64,000 nt of DNA from Flammeovirgaceae bacterium SG7u.111. Lineage in GTDB: Bacteria > Bacteroidota > Bacteroidia > Cytophagales > Flammeovirgaceae. Within the stretch, counting starts at the first letter, position 1, and each line of letters starts with the position of its first letter. The stretch lies in contig CP139021.1 in the NCBI GenBank assembly GCA_034044135.1, positions 316,001 through 380,000 on the forward strand. Direction: 5' to 3'. Under the pieces are notes generated by a model that did no database searches, was not told the DNA's origin, and saw only the letters and a program-made list of their open reading frames with translations. The position numbers and the translations under genes were made by a program. Positions 53,098 to 63,621 of this stretch are shown piece after piece.

Positions 53098-53913
53098 ATG
53101 TATTATCATAAAGAAAATCCTGCAAAAGAGCTAGAGCCTTTTGTAGAATGCTACTTTTTTATGGGTAGTGGTCAGGGCCCTGTAACGAATTTTGAAATAG
53201 AATCCCCGCCAAGCGGGTTTCCTGGTATGGTATTTAACTTTGGTGATCCTTATAGGGTACAAAGTAACAGGGGGAGGGCTGTTACCCTACCAAGAAGTTT
53301 TGTGATAGGACAAACGACACAGCGCTATATATTGCAGTTTAATGGAGTGATAGATCTAGTTGGGATAGTATTCAAACCAACTGGTTTATATAGGTTGTTT
53401 GGCTTTTCTATGCCTTCCCTTATCGATAAAAGAAGAGATGTGAGCGAGGTGTTGGATGAAAGCATGGTCAAGATGTATGAGCAACTTGCATGTAGTGAAG
53501 GGAGCCTTAAGGAAAAAGTAAAAATAATTAACCGTTTTTTGGAAATACAGCATAAGAAATCAAATGCTGTTTTCGAAACATTTGACAAGTCCCTTGAGCT
53601 TATAGATGAGCGAGGGAATGTTACGGTGAAACAGCTTGCCGATTATTGCAGCATGAGCAATAGGACTTATCAGCGGAAATTTACCGAAATGGTAGGTGTT
53701 AGCCCTAAGCTTTATACAAAGCTGAGAAGGATGAGTATGATTTGTAGCATGATGAGTTATACCGACTCCATTGATTGGCAAGAGGTTGTACACATGGGAG
53801 GGTATTTTGACCAATCACATTTCATCAAAGAATTTCATGGTTTTATAGGAAGGAAACCGACTTTGTATTTCCAAAAAAACAAGGAGCTGATTCATTATTT
53901 AGATGATGAATAA
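53098..53913 (+). CDS. AraC family transcriptional regulator
   Basis: 271 residues from the ATG at 53098; a GTG at 53074 would add eight residues. N-terminal domain of the DUF6597-like type (ELEPFVECYFFMGSG, then PPSGFPGMVFNFGDPY and FVIGQTTQRYIL), common in Bacteroidota AraC proteins. The C-terminal DNA-binding domain at about 165-265 has VTVKQLADYCSMSNRTYQRK and the second helix pair in VVHMGGYFDQSHFIKEFHGF. No effector can be deduced and no close target gene is on the same strand. The 900 bases that follow lack genes. Confidence 0.88.
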   Translation: MYYHKENPAKELEPFVECYFFMGSGQGPVTNFEIESPPSGFPGMVFNFGDPYRVQSNRGRAVTLPRSFVIGQTTQRYILQFNGVIDLVGIVFKPTGLYRLFGFSMPSLIDKRRDVSEVLDESMVKMYEQLACSEGSLKEKVKIINRFLEIQHKKSNAVFETFDKSLELIDERGNVTVKQLADYCSMSNRTYQRKFTEMVGVSPKLYTKLRRMSMICSMMSYTDSIDWQEVVHMGGYFDQSHFIKEFHGFIGRKPTLYFQKNKELIHYLDDE

Positions 53914-54814
53914 GTGTTTTTTGGAGTTAAAGTTTTAGTTTTTGAAACTCGTTTTCTCACCTGCCACCACCCAATAAAAAGCAGGGGAAAGGTTCTGCCT
54001 TGTTCAATAAAGAAGTCATTAGTGACTACTGCCTTAGTCTGTTGGTTTTTTGAATAATTTGTTTGGATGTCCTCATCAATGAGTTTTTGCATTTCAAATT
54101 TCTCGTCTTTTATATGGTAAGGGACATTCCCATAGATACCTAATCCGAATTTGTTTTATCTTGATAAATAGAAGGTTCACCGATCAAATATCGAGTTCTG
54201 GCGAATAGCCTATTTGAAGGATAAAACTCTACGAGAAAATGTCGTTTAACTATTGAATTTGAAAGACAACAGATTCTTTCGATTCATTTTTAAAAGAATT
54301 GTAAGTGGTAAAATTTTAAGGATTATTTGGTTTAATTGTTAAATCGAGAGCCTAGACTTGCTGAGTCTAGGCTCTTTGTGTTTTAGGGGAATAGTAGGAT
54401 TGGTATGATTAATGTCAATTATTTGCAAGTAAAACCTATCTAGAAACACTATTTTTTGAATTTTTACTTTTTATTTTTGTTTCATTGCAACTAATGCTTC
54501 AAAAAACTCTTCTCTAAAGCTATAATCTGCTCATAATCTTATGTATTCGAGCAATTACTACTTAACATTCACACTTACCTCTCTTCTGAAAAACAAACAG
54601 TTGTGCATAAGTTAATCTCACTAATTGAATTGTATGCTTTATAATTGATATTGTATACGTTAGGAATCTTGGTTTTTAGGGAATATCAAACCAGTTTTGC
54701 TCTTGGTAAAGGTGAATCTAAAATTATTTAGAACTCAAGTACTTGTTTTCGCTTTTACTTAAAGTAAGGGTGGAAGATTTGGAGGAATAGCGAATATATT
54801 TTGTACAAAGGTTT
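53914..54814. other. Intergenic region upstream of porU
   Basis: 900 AT-rich bases. A strong 12-bp hairpin (AGAGCCTAGACT, 54347-54358, with 54364-54375) with a weak T-rich tail may terminate transcription from upstream. A 65-codon minus-strand frame at 53895-54092 has no recognisable features. The porU promoter must lie in the right half. Confidence 0.4.
54347..54385 (+). terminator. Hairpin, probable terminator
   Basis: 12-bp perfect stem with 5-nt loop TGCTG, followed by TTGTGTTTT. Confidence 0.55.
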
Positions 54815-57800
54815 ATGGTGGAAAAACTATTATATATACTGTCATTTGTTCTAAGTTGCCATTTTACACTGGCACAATCGCCTAAATCAGCTTCAGTACT
54901 AGCTACTGGAGATGTTTTTAAGGTTGGCGTAACTGAAAATGGTATTTATAAAATAGATGCAGCTTTACTAAGTAGCTTTGGGTTGAGCCCGGCATCCATC
55001 GACCCAGCAGAGGTGAAGGTATATGGAAACGGAGGAGGCATGCTTCCTCAGGAAAATGCGGCTTTTCGTTTCGATGATTTGGAAGAAAATGCTGTGAGTG
55101 TAACTGGAGGAGGAGATGGGGCTTTTTCTGAGAGTGATTACATCTTATTTTATGCTGAAGGAGCTGATGGGAAAAAAGTAGATGAGGCTTCTGGGTTTAT
55201 TCGTCATGAAAAAAATGTATATGCAGATACCAATTATTATTTCATAGCCATAGGTCAGGGACCTTCCACTCTAATAGGAGAGAAAACTAATGTTCTTTCA
55301 GGCGGTATTGTCGTCGATAAGTTTAAGGATTACACGTTTCATGAGCTAGAAGAGGTGAACCAACTTGCCAGAGAATCAAGCACCGCAGGTTCAGGTAGAT
55401 TATGGTTTGGTGAAATATTTGAGCTTGTAAAAGAGCATTCTATTTCCCTAAATATGCCTGGTATTATTGATGGTTCAGAGCTTGAGATTGAATCGAGGGT
55501 AATGGCTGAAAACACCTCCCCATCGAAGTTTGATTTTTCTTTGAACGGAAGCTTTTATGATTCTATAGGCGTACAGGCTCTTCCTGAAACTCAATATGGT
55601 TTTAAGGGGCGATTGGTACAGAAAAAAAGCGCTCTAATTGCAAATGGGCTGGAGGCTGATGGACAGTTGGCTTTCAAGATTGCTTTTGACGATAATGGGG
55701 CATCTGGCTTGGGTATGTTGGATTATGTGTTGGTAAATGCTTGGCGGAACCTTCAGTTATACGAAAATGAGGTTATTTTTAGATCGATCCCTCAAAGTGC
55801 TGAATCACTGTCTAGTTTTCAGATAGCCGGAGCAGAAGAAGGCATGGAGGTTTGGGATATCACGAAAAAGACAAAGCCAGTTTCTATTCCCTATAGTATA
55901 AATGGAAATATTGCCTCGTTTTCGGATTCCACTAATACTTTGAAAGAGTATATCGCTTTTTCTGGAAGTGATTTTCCTCGTCCCGAATTTATTGAAAAAA
56001 TACCTAACCAGAATCTTCACGGGCTTTCCGCCCCAAACTTACTTATCATTTCTCACCCCGATCTTTTGCCTCAAGCGGAAAGGATAGCTGCTTTGCGAAG
56101 GGCAAAAGATAACTTAACTGCAGAGATTGCATCCACACCTCAAGTTTTTAATGAGTTTTCTTCAGGAAGGCAGGATGTAACTGCTTTAAGAGACTTTATT
56201 AGGATGCTGTATTTGCGGAATAGCGATGAGGTAACAGGGCTTAGGTATGTGTTGCTTTTAGGAGATGCTACGTATGATTATAAAAATATAAGCGGGAATA
56301 ATCAGGCAAATGTACCTGTGTATGAGTCGTATGAATCTTTACATCCTATCAATAGTTTTTCATCTGACGATTATTTTGGGTTTATGGATGAAGAAGAAGG
56401 GGAGTGGCTCGAAAACTCTAGTGAAATTCCCCACCTAATGGAAGTGGGAATTGGAAGGATTCCCGCCCGTAATTTGATAGAGGCTAAAGCGGTTGTAGAT
56501 AAACTGTACAATTATGATGATGGAGGAGAGGAAATTTTTGGCGACTGGAGAAATAGAGTTGTCTTAGTGGCAGATGACGAAGACTCAAATACCCATCAAA
56601 GAGGAGCAAACAGTCTAGCTGATTTGATAGAAAGCTCCCATAAACTCTTTAATGTAGAAAGATTGTTTATAGATGCCTTTGTGCAAGAATCTACTCCAAA
56701 TGGTAAGCGCTCACCTATTGTTAAGGAAAAAATTGATAGACATATTGATAATGGAGTGTTGATTTTGAACTATACAGGGCATGGCTCTGAAATACGTTGG
56801 GCATCTGAAGATATTTTGACAGCTTCTCAAATTCAATCTTGGACAAACATCAACAAGTTACCTCTTATGATGACGGCAACTTGTGAGTTTGGAAGGTATG
56901 ACAACCCGTTGACTGTCTCAGGGGCTGAATATGCTATTCTAAACCCAAAAGGAGGAGCGATTGGGTTGGTAACTACTACAAGACCTGTGTTTTCAAGCTC
57001 AAATGACTCGGTAAACGAAGCTTTTTACAAGACTGTATTTGAAAAAGATAACAATGGGGAGTACCCAAGGCTTGGAGATATCATTAGGCAAACTAAAAAT
57101 GCCAGTATTGTAGGGGTGAACAATCGTAATTTTGCTTTGCTGGGAGATCCGTCGTTGAGGCTTTCCTACCCTAAAGACGATGTGGTGTTGACACATATTA
57201 ATGGAGAAGAAGTCTCAGGTAACGATACATTGAAAGCATTGCAGTCTGTAAAGCTGGAAGGTGAGGTAAGGGACTTGGGAGGTATTGTAGCCAATTATGA
57301 CGGGGTTTTAAATGTGAAAGTGTTTGATAAACTAAAAAAGCTTAAAACTCTGGGGGATGAAGGGCCTTCTACTGTGATGACATATTACAATAGGGAAAAT
57401 TTGTTGTACCAAGGTAAGGCAACAATAGCAAATGGGAAGTTTGCTTTTGAGTTTGTTGTACCAAAAGATATTGATTACCAGTTTGGTGAAGGGAAAGTTA
57501 GTTTGTATGCACAGTCGGTGAATGGGCTGGCAGATGCTGGAGGTTATAGTGAGAATTTAACTATAGGAGGGAGTAGCAAGGATTTTATTTCTGACACAGA
57601 AGCTCCCGAAATGGTATTATACCTTGAGGATTCTACCTTTAGGAATGGGAATGTGGTTCCTGCAAATACTAACCTATACCTAGAGCTTTTTGATGAGAGC
57701 GGTATAAATACAAGTGGACATGGGCTTGGACATAATATAGAGGCTGTGCTAGATGTAGATGGTGATGTCTTCAACTTAAATGATTTTTATGCCACTAGCT

Positions 57801-58255
57801 TAGATGATTTTAGGAAAGGGTCCTTGAGTTTTCCCTTATATGATCTTGAGGAAGGTGACCATTCGATCACCGTTACTGCATGGGATACTCACAACAATGC
57901 TTCCGAAGCAACGGTAGAATTTAAGGTAAGGACTTCGGAAAAACTTCAAATATATGAACTATTGACTGTGCCAAATCCTTTTTTTGTTAAAACCAGTTTT
58001 GAATTTATTCATAACAGGATTGGTGAGGAAATGGCAGCTAGTATTATGATATATAACTCAAATGGCTCGTTTGTTACTAAATTAGAGCTTCCAAGCTCTG
58101 ATGGACAGATGTATGTTAATAAAATAGAATGGGATGGTACAAATCAGTATGGAGCACCGTTAAGCAGTGGTATATATTTCTATAAATTGTATCTTTACGA
58201 TCTGGAAACGAATGAAACTGCTTCAAAATCGGCAAAGCTTTTAATTATTCGTTAA
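54815..58255 (+). CDS. porU: Type IX secretion system sortase PorU
   Basis: 1146 residues. Gingipain-like C25 cysteine protease that cuts the C-terminal sorting signal from T9SS cargo at the outer membrane and attaches it to anionic LPS. SPI signal (ending FTLAQ). Catalytic domain with His656 in LNYTGHGSEIRWAS and Cys690 in MMTATCEFGRYDNP. FALLGDPSLRLSYP marks the end of the C25 fold near residue 790. The C-terminus carries Ig-like modules and a FlgD-like sorting domain (VPNPFFVKTSFEF, GIYFYKLYLYD). Length is usual for the family. porV follows after 187 bases, the standard pair. The giant nuclease at 9.8-15.4 kb is a predicted substrate. Confidence 0.94.
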   Translation: MVEKLLYILSFVLSCHFTLAQSPKSASVLATGDVFKVGVTENGIYKIDAALLSSFGLSPASIDPAEVKVYGNGGGMLPQENAAFRFDDLEENAVSVTGGGDGAFSESDYILFYAEGADGKKVDEASGFIRHEKNVYADTNYYFIAIGQGPSTLIGEKTNVLSGGIVVDKFKDYTFHELEEVNQLARESSTAGSGRLWFGEIFELVKEHSISLNMPGIIDGSELEIESRVMAENTSPSKFDFSLNGSFYDSIGVQALPETQYGFKGRLVQKKSALIANGLEADGQLAFKIAFDDNGASGLGMLDYVLVNAWRNLQLYENEVIFRSIPQSAESLSSFQIAGAEEGMEVWDITKKTKPVSIPYSINGNIASFSDSTNTLKEYIAFSGSDFPRPEFIEKIPNQNLHGLSAPNLLIISHPDLLPQAERIAALRRAKDNLTAEIASTPQVFNEFSSGRQDVTALRDFIRMLYLRNSDEVTGLRYVLLLGDATYDYKNISGNNQANVPVYESYESLHPINSFSSDDYFGFMDEEEGEWLENSSEIPHLMEVGIGRIPARNLIEAKAVVDKLYNYDDGGEEIFGDWRNRVVLVADDEDSNTHQRGANSLADLIESSHKLFNVERLFIDAFVQESTPNGKRSPIVKEKIDRHIDNGVLILNYTGHGSEIRWASEDILTASQIQSWTNINKLPLMMTATCEFGRYDNPLTVSGAEYAILNPKGGAIGLVTTTRPVFSSSNDSVNEAFYKTVFEKDNNGEYPRLGDIIRQTKNASIVGVNNRNFALLGDPSLRLSYPKDDVVLTHINGEEVSGNDTLKALQSVKLEGEVRDLGGIVANYDGVLNVKVFDKLKKLKTLGDEGPSTVMTYYNRENLLYQGKATIANGKFAFEFVVPKDIDYQFGEGKVSLYAQSVNGLADAGGYSENLTIGGSSKDFISDTEAPEMVLYLEDSTFRNGNVVPANTNLYLELFDESGINTSGHGLGHNIEAVLDVDGDVFNLNDFYATSLDDFRKGSLSFPLYDLEEGDHSITVTAWDTHNNASEATVEFKVRTSEKLQIYELLTVPNPFFVKTSFEFIHNRIGEEMAASIMIYNSNGSFVTKLELPSSDGQMYVNKIEWDGTNQYGAPLSSGIYFYKLYLYDLETNETASKSAKLLIIR

Positions 58256-58442
58256 TTTTATTGATAATCAAAATGATGCCTATTTGGGAATAAAATTACT
58301 AATAACACCTAGAGGATTAAGTTGAGGATAGACGATTTGTAATTAAAGTAAGAATTATCAATTACTGTTTTTCTAACTAATCAAAAAATTAAGCTTCACC
58401 TGTCTTCGGTGTAAAATATTTTCAAACACAAACATTACATTT

Positions 58443-59648
58443 ATGTTCAATAGGCTTTATTTCATCTTATTGGCTCTACTGCCAATCCAGCTGTTCGCTC
58501 AACAGGATTCTCCTACAGAAACCCCTATTGGTGGGCAAACTAATGACAGCCGACCAATTACTACAGCAGTACCTTTTTTAGCTATAGCTCCTGATGCTCG
58601 CAGCTCGGGCATGGGTGATGTGGGTGCGGCAACAAGCCCAGATGCTACTGCTACCCATTGGAACCCTGCTAAACTTGCCTTTGCCGAAAGGGATATGGCT
58701 GTTTCTTTATCTTATTCGCCTTGGTTACAGCGAATTGTTGGAGATATGTCTTTGTCTTATTTGACAGGTTATAAGAAATTATCAAAAACTTCAGCTATTG
58801 CAGCTAGTATGCGCTATTTTGATTTGGGTAGCATGCAATTTACTGATGCGAACAAACAAATTATCCAAGATTTTAACCCTAGGGAATTTGCTTTTGATGC
58901 TTCTTATGCCATGAAACTCAGCAAGAAATTTAGCATGGCTGTTTCAGGTAGGTATATTTATTCGAATTTATCAGGTAATATCACTAATAGTTCTACCAAT
59001 ACTGATACAAGGGCGGCTAACTCTGTTGCCGTTGATATTTCTGCTTTTTATACAACTGATTTTATGATGGGTGGGCTTGATTCAGACCTTGCTTTTGGGG
59101 CAAATATCTCGAACATGGGACCTAAAATCTCCTATTCTTCGGAAAACCAAAAGGATTTTATTCCTACAAACTTACGATTAGGAACCGCGCTTACTTCAGA
59201 ACTGGATCCTTATAATAAATTGACTTTTGCTCTGGATTTTAATAAGTTGCTAGTTCCTTCACCAGCTGAGTATGACGAGGATGGTAATTTGATCAATGGT
59301 TCAGATGCATCTGATACGGGATGGGTCACAGGTATGTTCCAGTCTTTTGGCGATGCTCCAGGCGGAGCTTCTGAGGAGCTACAGGAATTTATGATTGGAA
59401 CAGGGCTAGAGTATTGGTACAATGATTTGGTAGCTGCCAGAGCAGGTTATTATTATGAAAGTGAAAATAAAGGTGATAGACAGTATTTTACAGTTGGAGT
59501 TGGGTTACGCTATCAAGTATTTGGGATAGATTTCTCGTACTTAATTACTACAGCTCAAAATCATCCATTACAAGATACATTGAGATTTACTCTTTTCTTG
59601 AACTTCAATGATAAAGCTACTGCTTCAAATACAGGTAGCGTTAACTAA
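58443..59648 (+). CDS. porV: T9SS outer-membrane barrel PorV (LptO)
   Basis: 401 residues. SPI signal (MFNRLYFILLALLPIQLFAQ) then the PorV signature PFLAIAPDARSSGMGDVGAA, followed by TSPDATATHWNPAKLAF, continuing as a FadL-like 14-strand barrel to the C-terminus. PorV collects T9SS cargo from the Sov translocon and delivers it to the PorU attachment complex. Adjacent to porU as in most gliding Bacteroidota. Confidence 0.94.
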   Translation: MFNRLYFILLALLPIQLFAQQDSPTETPIGGQTNDSRPITTAVPFLAIAPDARSSGMGDVGAATSPDATATHWNPAKLAFAERDMAVSLSYSPWLQRIVGDMSLSYLTGYKKLSKTSAIAASMRYFDLGSMQFTDANKQIIQDFNPREFAFDASYAMKLSKKFSMAVSGRYIYSNLSGNITNSSTNTDTRAANSVAVDISAFYTTDFMMGGLDSDLAFGANISNMGPKISYSSENQKDFIPTNLRLGTALTSELDPYNKLTFALDFNKLLVPSPAEYDEDGNLINGSDASDTGWVTGMFQSFGDAPGGASEELQEFMIGTGLEYWYNDLVAARAGYYYESENKGDRQYFTVGVGLRYQVFGIDFSYLITTAQNHPLQDTLRFTLFLNFNDKATASNTGSVN

Positions 59649-59797
59649 GAGCTTAATCTTTCAATACAGTTCTTTTAAAGACTTTTTTGAAGGAATAGGT
59701 CTGCTAATAAACCGAATATTTATTCCAGAGAGCTTATTTATTAGTGGTATAAGATTTAATTGCCTAAAATTGGGGGAAATTTTATTTCCCTTTTTTT

Positions 59798-61069
59798 ATG
59801 ACAAAACTTAATAGGCAAAGGCCTCCAATATATAATCCCATCCAAGATTTTGTTTTGCAAAAACCTAAAAAGGTATTGCTAGACAATGGAATACCTCTAT
59901 ATGTAATCAATATAGGCACACAGCCGATCTTCAATATTCAGATCCTTTTTAAGGCGGGTAGATGGCAAGAAAGAATTCAAGGAGCGACCTCTTTTGTTTC
60001 TAGGTTGCTATTTGAAGGTACTCCCACCAAAAGTGCCGAAGATATTAACCGTGCTTTTGACCAAGTGGGAGCTTACTGGGAAGTGAATGCGGGAATGGAT
60101 TATTTGACCGTAGAAGTGTATACGCTTTCCAAACATTTGCCACTAGTGCTCTCCATTGTGAAAGATTGCTTGCAAAATGCTTCTTTCCCTCAAAATGAAT
60201 TCAGTTTACTCCAGCAGCGGTTTGGTCAGCAGCTTAAGATCAACATGGAGAAGAACAGTTACAAAGCTGCAATGCTTTTTAGGGAGTATCTTTTTGGGAA
60301 ATCTCACCCATATGGATACCCAATTACCCCAGAGTTGGTGGATGGCTTCAGCAGGGAGTCGACTATTTCGCATTATCAAGACCTTATTTTAGGGCAGTCT
60401 TATGAGATAATAATAGCAGGGGAAATTACCGATGAACAAATTAAGCTTTTTAACCAAGAGCTTGGGAGTGCAAACGTGAACCCTGCTGAGCAAGATAAGC
60501 CCATCCCTAGGGCAGAAAGCCCATCCTCCAAACTTTACCTTGAAAAAGAAGACGCTTCCCAGTCGTCAATTCGCATTGGGAAAGTGCTCTTAAAGAAGAA
60601 TCACCCTGATTCTATTAAAATGGAGGTGCTCAATGAAATATTGGGAGGATATTTTGGGTCGAGGCTCATGAAAAATATAAGGGAAAAAAGAGGGCTGACA
60701 TATGGCATTTACTCTAGTCTTATCTATATGCAGCACGAAGGCTATTTTGTTGTTGGCACTGACGTGAAAAAGGAAAGGCTTGGGGAAGCTTTAGAGCAGA
60801 TCTATTTGGAAATAGAAAGACTGACCACAGAGCTAGTGACGCCTGATGAATTGCATACGGTTAAAAACTATATGGCTGGAAATTATATCAAGTCTATTAA
60901 TACTCCTGTCGCAGTAGCAGAATATTTTAAAACCATCTATTTTAACCAACTTAATGATAGGTATTATGATACTTATGTATCTAAAATAAATAAGATTACT
61001 TCTGAAGATGTTATAGAAACTGCCAAAAAATACTTGCAAGGAGACTTTGCTGAGATATTAGTAGGTTAG
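59798..61069 (+). CDS. Catalytically inactive M16 (insulinase-like) peptidase homologue
   Basis: 423 residues, two M16 half-domains. The first (about 28-200) has VLLDNGIPLYVINIG and the alignment block GATSFVSRLLFEGTPTKSAE, in which the zinc motif His-x2-Glu-His is Ser65-x2-Ser68-Arg69, so zinc cannot bind. The second (about 240-420) has the normal RLMKNIREKRGLTYGIYSSL and YMAGNYIKSIN. No signal peptide. In other bacteria and in mitochondrial processing peptidase such inactive subunits pair with an active M16 protein; none is in the window. Lies between porV and aroE. Confidence 0.82.
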   Translation: MTKLNRQRPPIYNPIQDFVLQKPKKVLLDNGIPLYVINIGTQPIFNIQILFKAGRWQERIQGATSFVSRLLFEGTPTKSAEDINRAFDQVGAYWEVNAGMDYLTVEVYTLSKHLPLVLSIVKDCLQNASFPQNEFSLLQQRFGQQLKINMEKNSYKAAMLFREYLFGKSHPYGYPITPELVDGFSRESTISHYQDLILGQSYEIIIAGEITDEQIKLFNQELGSANVNPAEQDKPIPRAESPSSKLYLEKEDASQSSIRIGKVLLKKNHPDSIKMEVLNEILGGYFGSRLMKNIREKRGLTYGIYSSLIYMQHEGYFVVGTDVKKERLGEALEQIYLEIERLTTELVTPDELHTVKNYMAGNYIKSINTPVAVAEYFKTIYFNQLNDRYYDTYVSKINKITSEDVIETAKKYLQGDFAEILVG

Positions 61070-61140
61070 TTTTGTAATATATATAAGTCAGTGCTTAAAA
61101 AGAAGGCTGATAATTATAAAGTGTAATATAATTGAGTCTA

Positions 61141-61875
61141 ATGAAGAAGTTTGGGTTAATAGGCTATCCGTTGTCACATTCATTTTCGAAAAAGTATTTT
61201 TCTGAAAAGTTTGTAAAAGAATCTATTCAAGATGCATCTTATGAACTTTTTTCAATTGAGGATATTGACTTGTTGCCAGAAGTCCTTAAAAGTAATGCAG
61301 GGCTGAAAGGGTTGAATGTGACTATTCCTTACAAACAGCAAGTGATTCAGTACTTAGATGACATGAGCGAGGCAGCTAAAAAAATAGGGGCTGTAAATGT
61401 GCTGAAGGTAGAAGGTGGGAGGTTAGTAGGGTATAATTCAGATTATATAGGGTTTAAGGAATCTCTTGTTGACTTTTTGAAAGGCACTAAAATTAATTCG
61501 GCTTTGATATTGGGAACAGGAGGAGCTTCTAAGGCGGTTCGTGCTGTTTTAGACGACTTAGCTATCGACTGGAATTTGGTGTCCCGAAAAGGGGAGGGCG
61601 AAGTCTTAAGTTATAACGATGTTGACCGGGTTCTTTTGGAAAAGAATAAGTTGGTTATAAACACGACACCTTTAGGGATGAGCCCCAACATAGAAGTTTG
61701 TCCAAACCTGCCCTATGACGCAGCGGGCGAAGGACATTATTTCTATGATTTAGTTTATAACCCAGAAGAAACTCTTTTTATGAAAAAGGCTAAAGCGTAT
61801 GGTGCTTATGTTAAAAATGGGCTAGAAATGTTGCATTTACAGGCTGAAGCATCGTGGGATATTTGGAATAGCTAA
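61141..61875 (+). CDS. aroE: Shikimate dehydrogenase
   Basis: 244 residues from the ATG at 61141. NADPH-dependent reduction of 3-dehydroshikimate in aromatic amino-acid synthesis. Substrate-binding Ser12 and Ser14 in GYPLSHSFSKKYF, catalytic Lys65 in NVTIPYKQQV, Asn86 in GAVNVLKV, catalytic Asp101 in GYNSDYIGF, NADP-binding LILGTGGASKAVRA and the C-terminal Gln of HLQAEASWDIW. Slightly shorter than E. coli AroE, as usual in Bacteroidota. Confidence 0.94.
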   Translation: MKKFGLIGYPLSHSFSKKYFSEKFVKESIQDASYELFSIEDIDLLPEVLKSNAGLKGLNVTIPYKQQVIQYLDDMSEAAKKIGAVNVLKVEGGRLVGYNSDYIGFKESLVDFLKGTKINSALILGTGGASKAVRAVLDDLAIDWNLVSRKGEGEVLSYNDVDRVLLEKNKLVINTTPLGMSPNIEVCPNLPYDAAGEGHYFYDLVYNPEETLFMKKAKAYGAYVKNGLEMLHLQAEASWDIWNS

Positions 61876-61968
61876 CCTTTTATGTCATGTTGAGCTATGC
61901 TTAGCTATTCGGTATTCCCTTTTTGTGCCCTTCAGATAAATCTAGTTTTAAAACTCAAATAGGATAGA

Positions 61969-62319
61969 ATGGATTTCTTGTTTGCATATGATACGGCTGG
62001 TGGAGTATTGAGTATTGGCTTAGAAGGAGATTTGCTTGGCTTGAATGAAGAAAGGCAAGTGTTGGAGGTAGTAGATGAGCATATAGTAAAAAAATATATG
62101 AAGTGCGTGCTAGATCTTTCTTCTATCCAACATATGAATAGTACGGGCTTGAGCTATATAATTCGTATCTTTAACCGCTTCAATGAAATAGGGGGTAGAA
62201 TCATTATGATTAAGCCCCCAAAAAATGTTTATCGGCTTATAGAGATAACAAAACTGGATCAGATATGTCATTTTGTTGATAATTACAATGAAGGGCTACT
62301 CCAAGTAATGAAAAAATAA
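61969..62319 (+). CDS. STAS domain protein (anti-sigma factor antagonist-like)
   Basis: 116 residues, a single STAS domain. VLSIGLEGDLLGLNEERQVL forms the first strands, followed by CVLDLSSIQHMNSTGLSYII with the phosphorylatable Ser in the MNSTGL loop, and GGRIIMIKPPKNVYRLIEIT. Proteins of this fold are switched by an RsbW-type kinase and release sigma factors or other partners; no kinase gene is near. Lies 93 bases after aroE and 39 before purA. Confidence 0.88.
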   Translation: MDFLFAYDTAGGVLSIGLEGDLLGLNEERQVLEVVDEHIVKKYMKCVLDLSSIQHMNSTGLSYIIRIFNRFNEIGGRIIMIKPPKNVYRLIEITKLDQICHFVDNYNEGLLQVMKK

Positions 62320-62358
62320 TTTTTTGATTGAATCATAAATAAATTAAGTCAATTCACA

Positions 62359-63621
62359 ATGGACATTTTGTTAGGGTTACAGTGGGGAGATGAAGGTAAA
62401 GGAAAAGTAGTAGATTATCTTTCCCCCAAATATGATGTAGTGGCAAGGTTTCAAGGAGGTCCTAATGCAGGTCACACATTAGAGTTTGAAGGGAGGAAGC
62501 ATGTGTTGCATCAGATACCTTCAGGTATTTTCCATGAAAATATCGAAAATGTAATTGGAAATGGAGTTGTGTTGGATCCTATTACATTGAGAAAAGAGAT
62601 TGATCAGATTAAAGGATACAATCATGATGTGAACAAAAACTTGTTTGTATCTAGAAAAGCCCACCTCATTTTACCTACTCACAGATTATTGGATGCAGCA
62701 TTAGAAAAGAGAAAAGGTGATAAGAAAATAGGCTCTACTCTGAAGGGTATTGGTCCTGTATATCAAGATAAAATTGCAAGAACGGGATTAAGAGTTGGGG
62801 ATATCAGTGATGCTATTCTCAAAAAGAGGTACGAAGAAGTGACTTCATGGCATAAGTTTTTGCTAGATAGTTTAGAGTTTGAATATGATTTGGCAGAAAA
62901 TGAAGCCGAATTTTTTGAGTCTCTAGAAGTAATGAGAGGCTTGAACCTGATAGATAGTGAGTATTTCTTGAATGACAGGTTTACAAGTGGAAAAAAAGTG
63001 TTGGCAGAAGGGGCTCAAGGAGCTATGCTTGATATTGATTTTGGTTCATATCCGTTCGTAACGAGTTCAAATACATCTGGAGCTGGAGCATGTTCTGGTT
63101 TAGGTGTTGCGCCATCTAAGGTTACAGGTGTTTTTGGTATTTTCAAGGCATATTGTACAAGGGTTGGCTCTGGCCCGTTCCCTACTGAGCTTTTTGATAA
63201 AGATGGTGAGTTGATGGGCAAGATAGGAAGAGAGTTTGGTGCTACAACTGGGCGTCCTAGGCGTTGCGGTTGGTTAGATCTTCCTGTGTTGAAGTATGCA
63301 ACTGTTCTGAGTGGTACATCAGAGCTTTACATGATGAAAGCTGATGTGCTCAACGATTTTGAAGAAGTTAAGGTTTGTACCCATTATAAGCTTGCCGATG
63401 GATCAGTAGTAGATAGGGTTCCTTATGATTTGGAAAATGAAGTTGTGGAGCCAGTTTACAAAACCTTTAAAGGGTGGCAGACTGACATTACCAAGGTGAA
63501 TAGCTATGAGGACTTGCCTATCGAGTTGAAAGAGTATATAAAATATATAGAGGAAGTTGTATCAGTCCCTGTTAAAATTGTGTCTACAGGTCCAGATAGA
63601 GCCGAGACTATTATAAGGTAA
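62359..63621 (+). CDS. purA: Adenylosuccinate synthetase
   Basis: 420 residues. GTP-dependent first committed step from IMP to AMP. GLQWGDEGKGKVVDYL with catalytic Asp11, GGPNAGHT with His39, IGSTLKGIGPVYQDK, LAEGAQGAMLDIDFGSYPFV, ATTGRPRRCGWLDLP and a C-terminal STGPDRAETI as in all PurA proteins. Full length. Strong terminator downstream. Confidence 0.96.
   Translation: MDILLGLQWGDEGKGKVVDYLSPKYDVVARFQGGPNAGHTLEFEGRKHVLHQIPSGIFHENIENVIGNGVVLDPITLRKEIDQIKGYNHDVNKNLFVSRKAHLILPTHRLLDAALEKRKGDKKIGSTLKGIGPVYQDKIARTGLRVGDISDAILKKRYEEVTSWHKFLLDSLEFEYDLAENEAEFFESLEVMRGLNLIDSEYFLNDRFTSGKKVLAEGAQGAMLDIDFGSYPFVTSSNTSGAGACSGLGVAPSKVTGVFGIFKAYCTRVGSGPFPTELFDKDGELMGKIGREFGATTGRPRRCGWLDLPVLKYATVLSGTSELYMMKADVLNDFEEVKVCTHYKLADGSVVDRVPYDLENEVVEPVYKTFKGWQTDITKVNSYEDLPIELKEYIKYIEEVVSVPVKIVSTGPDRAETIIR

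Noticed and set aside
53895..54092. 65-codon minus-strand frame after the AraC gene
   Set aside because: No domain, no conserved pattern and partial overlap with the AraC gene end.
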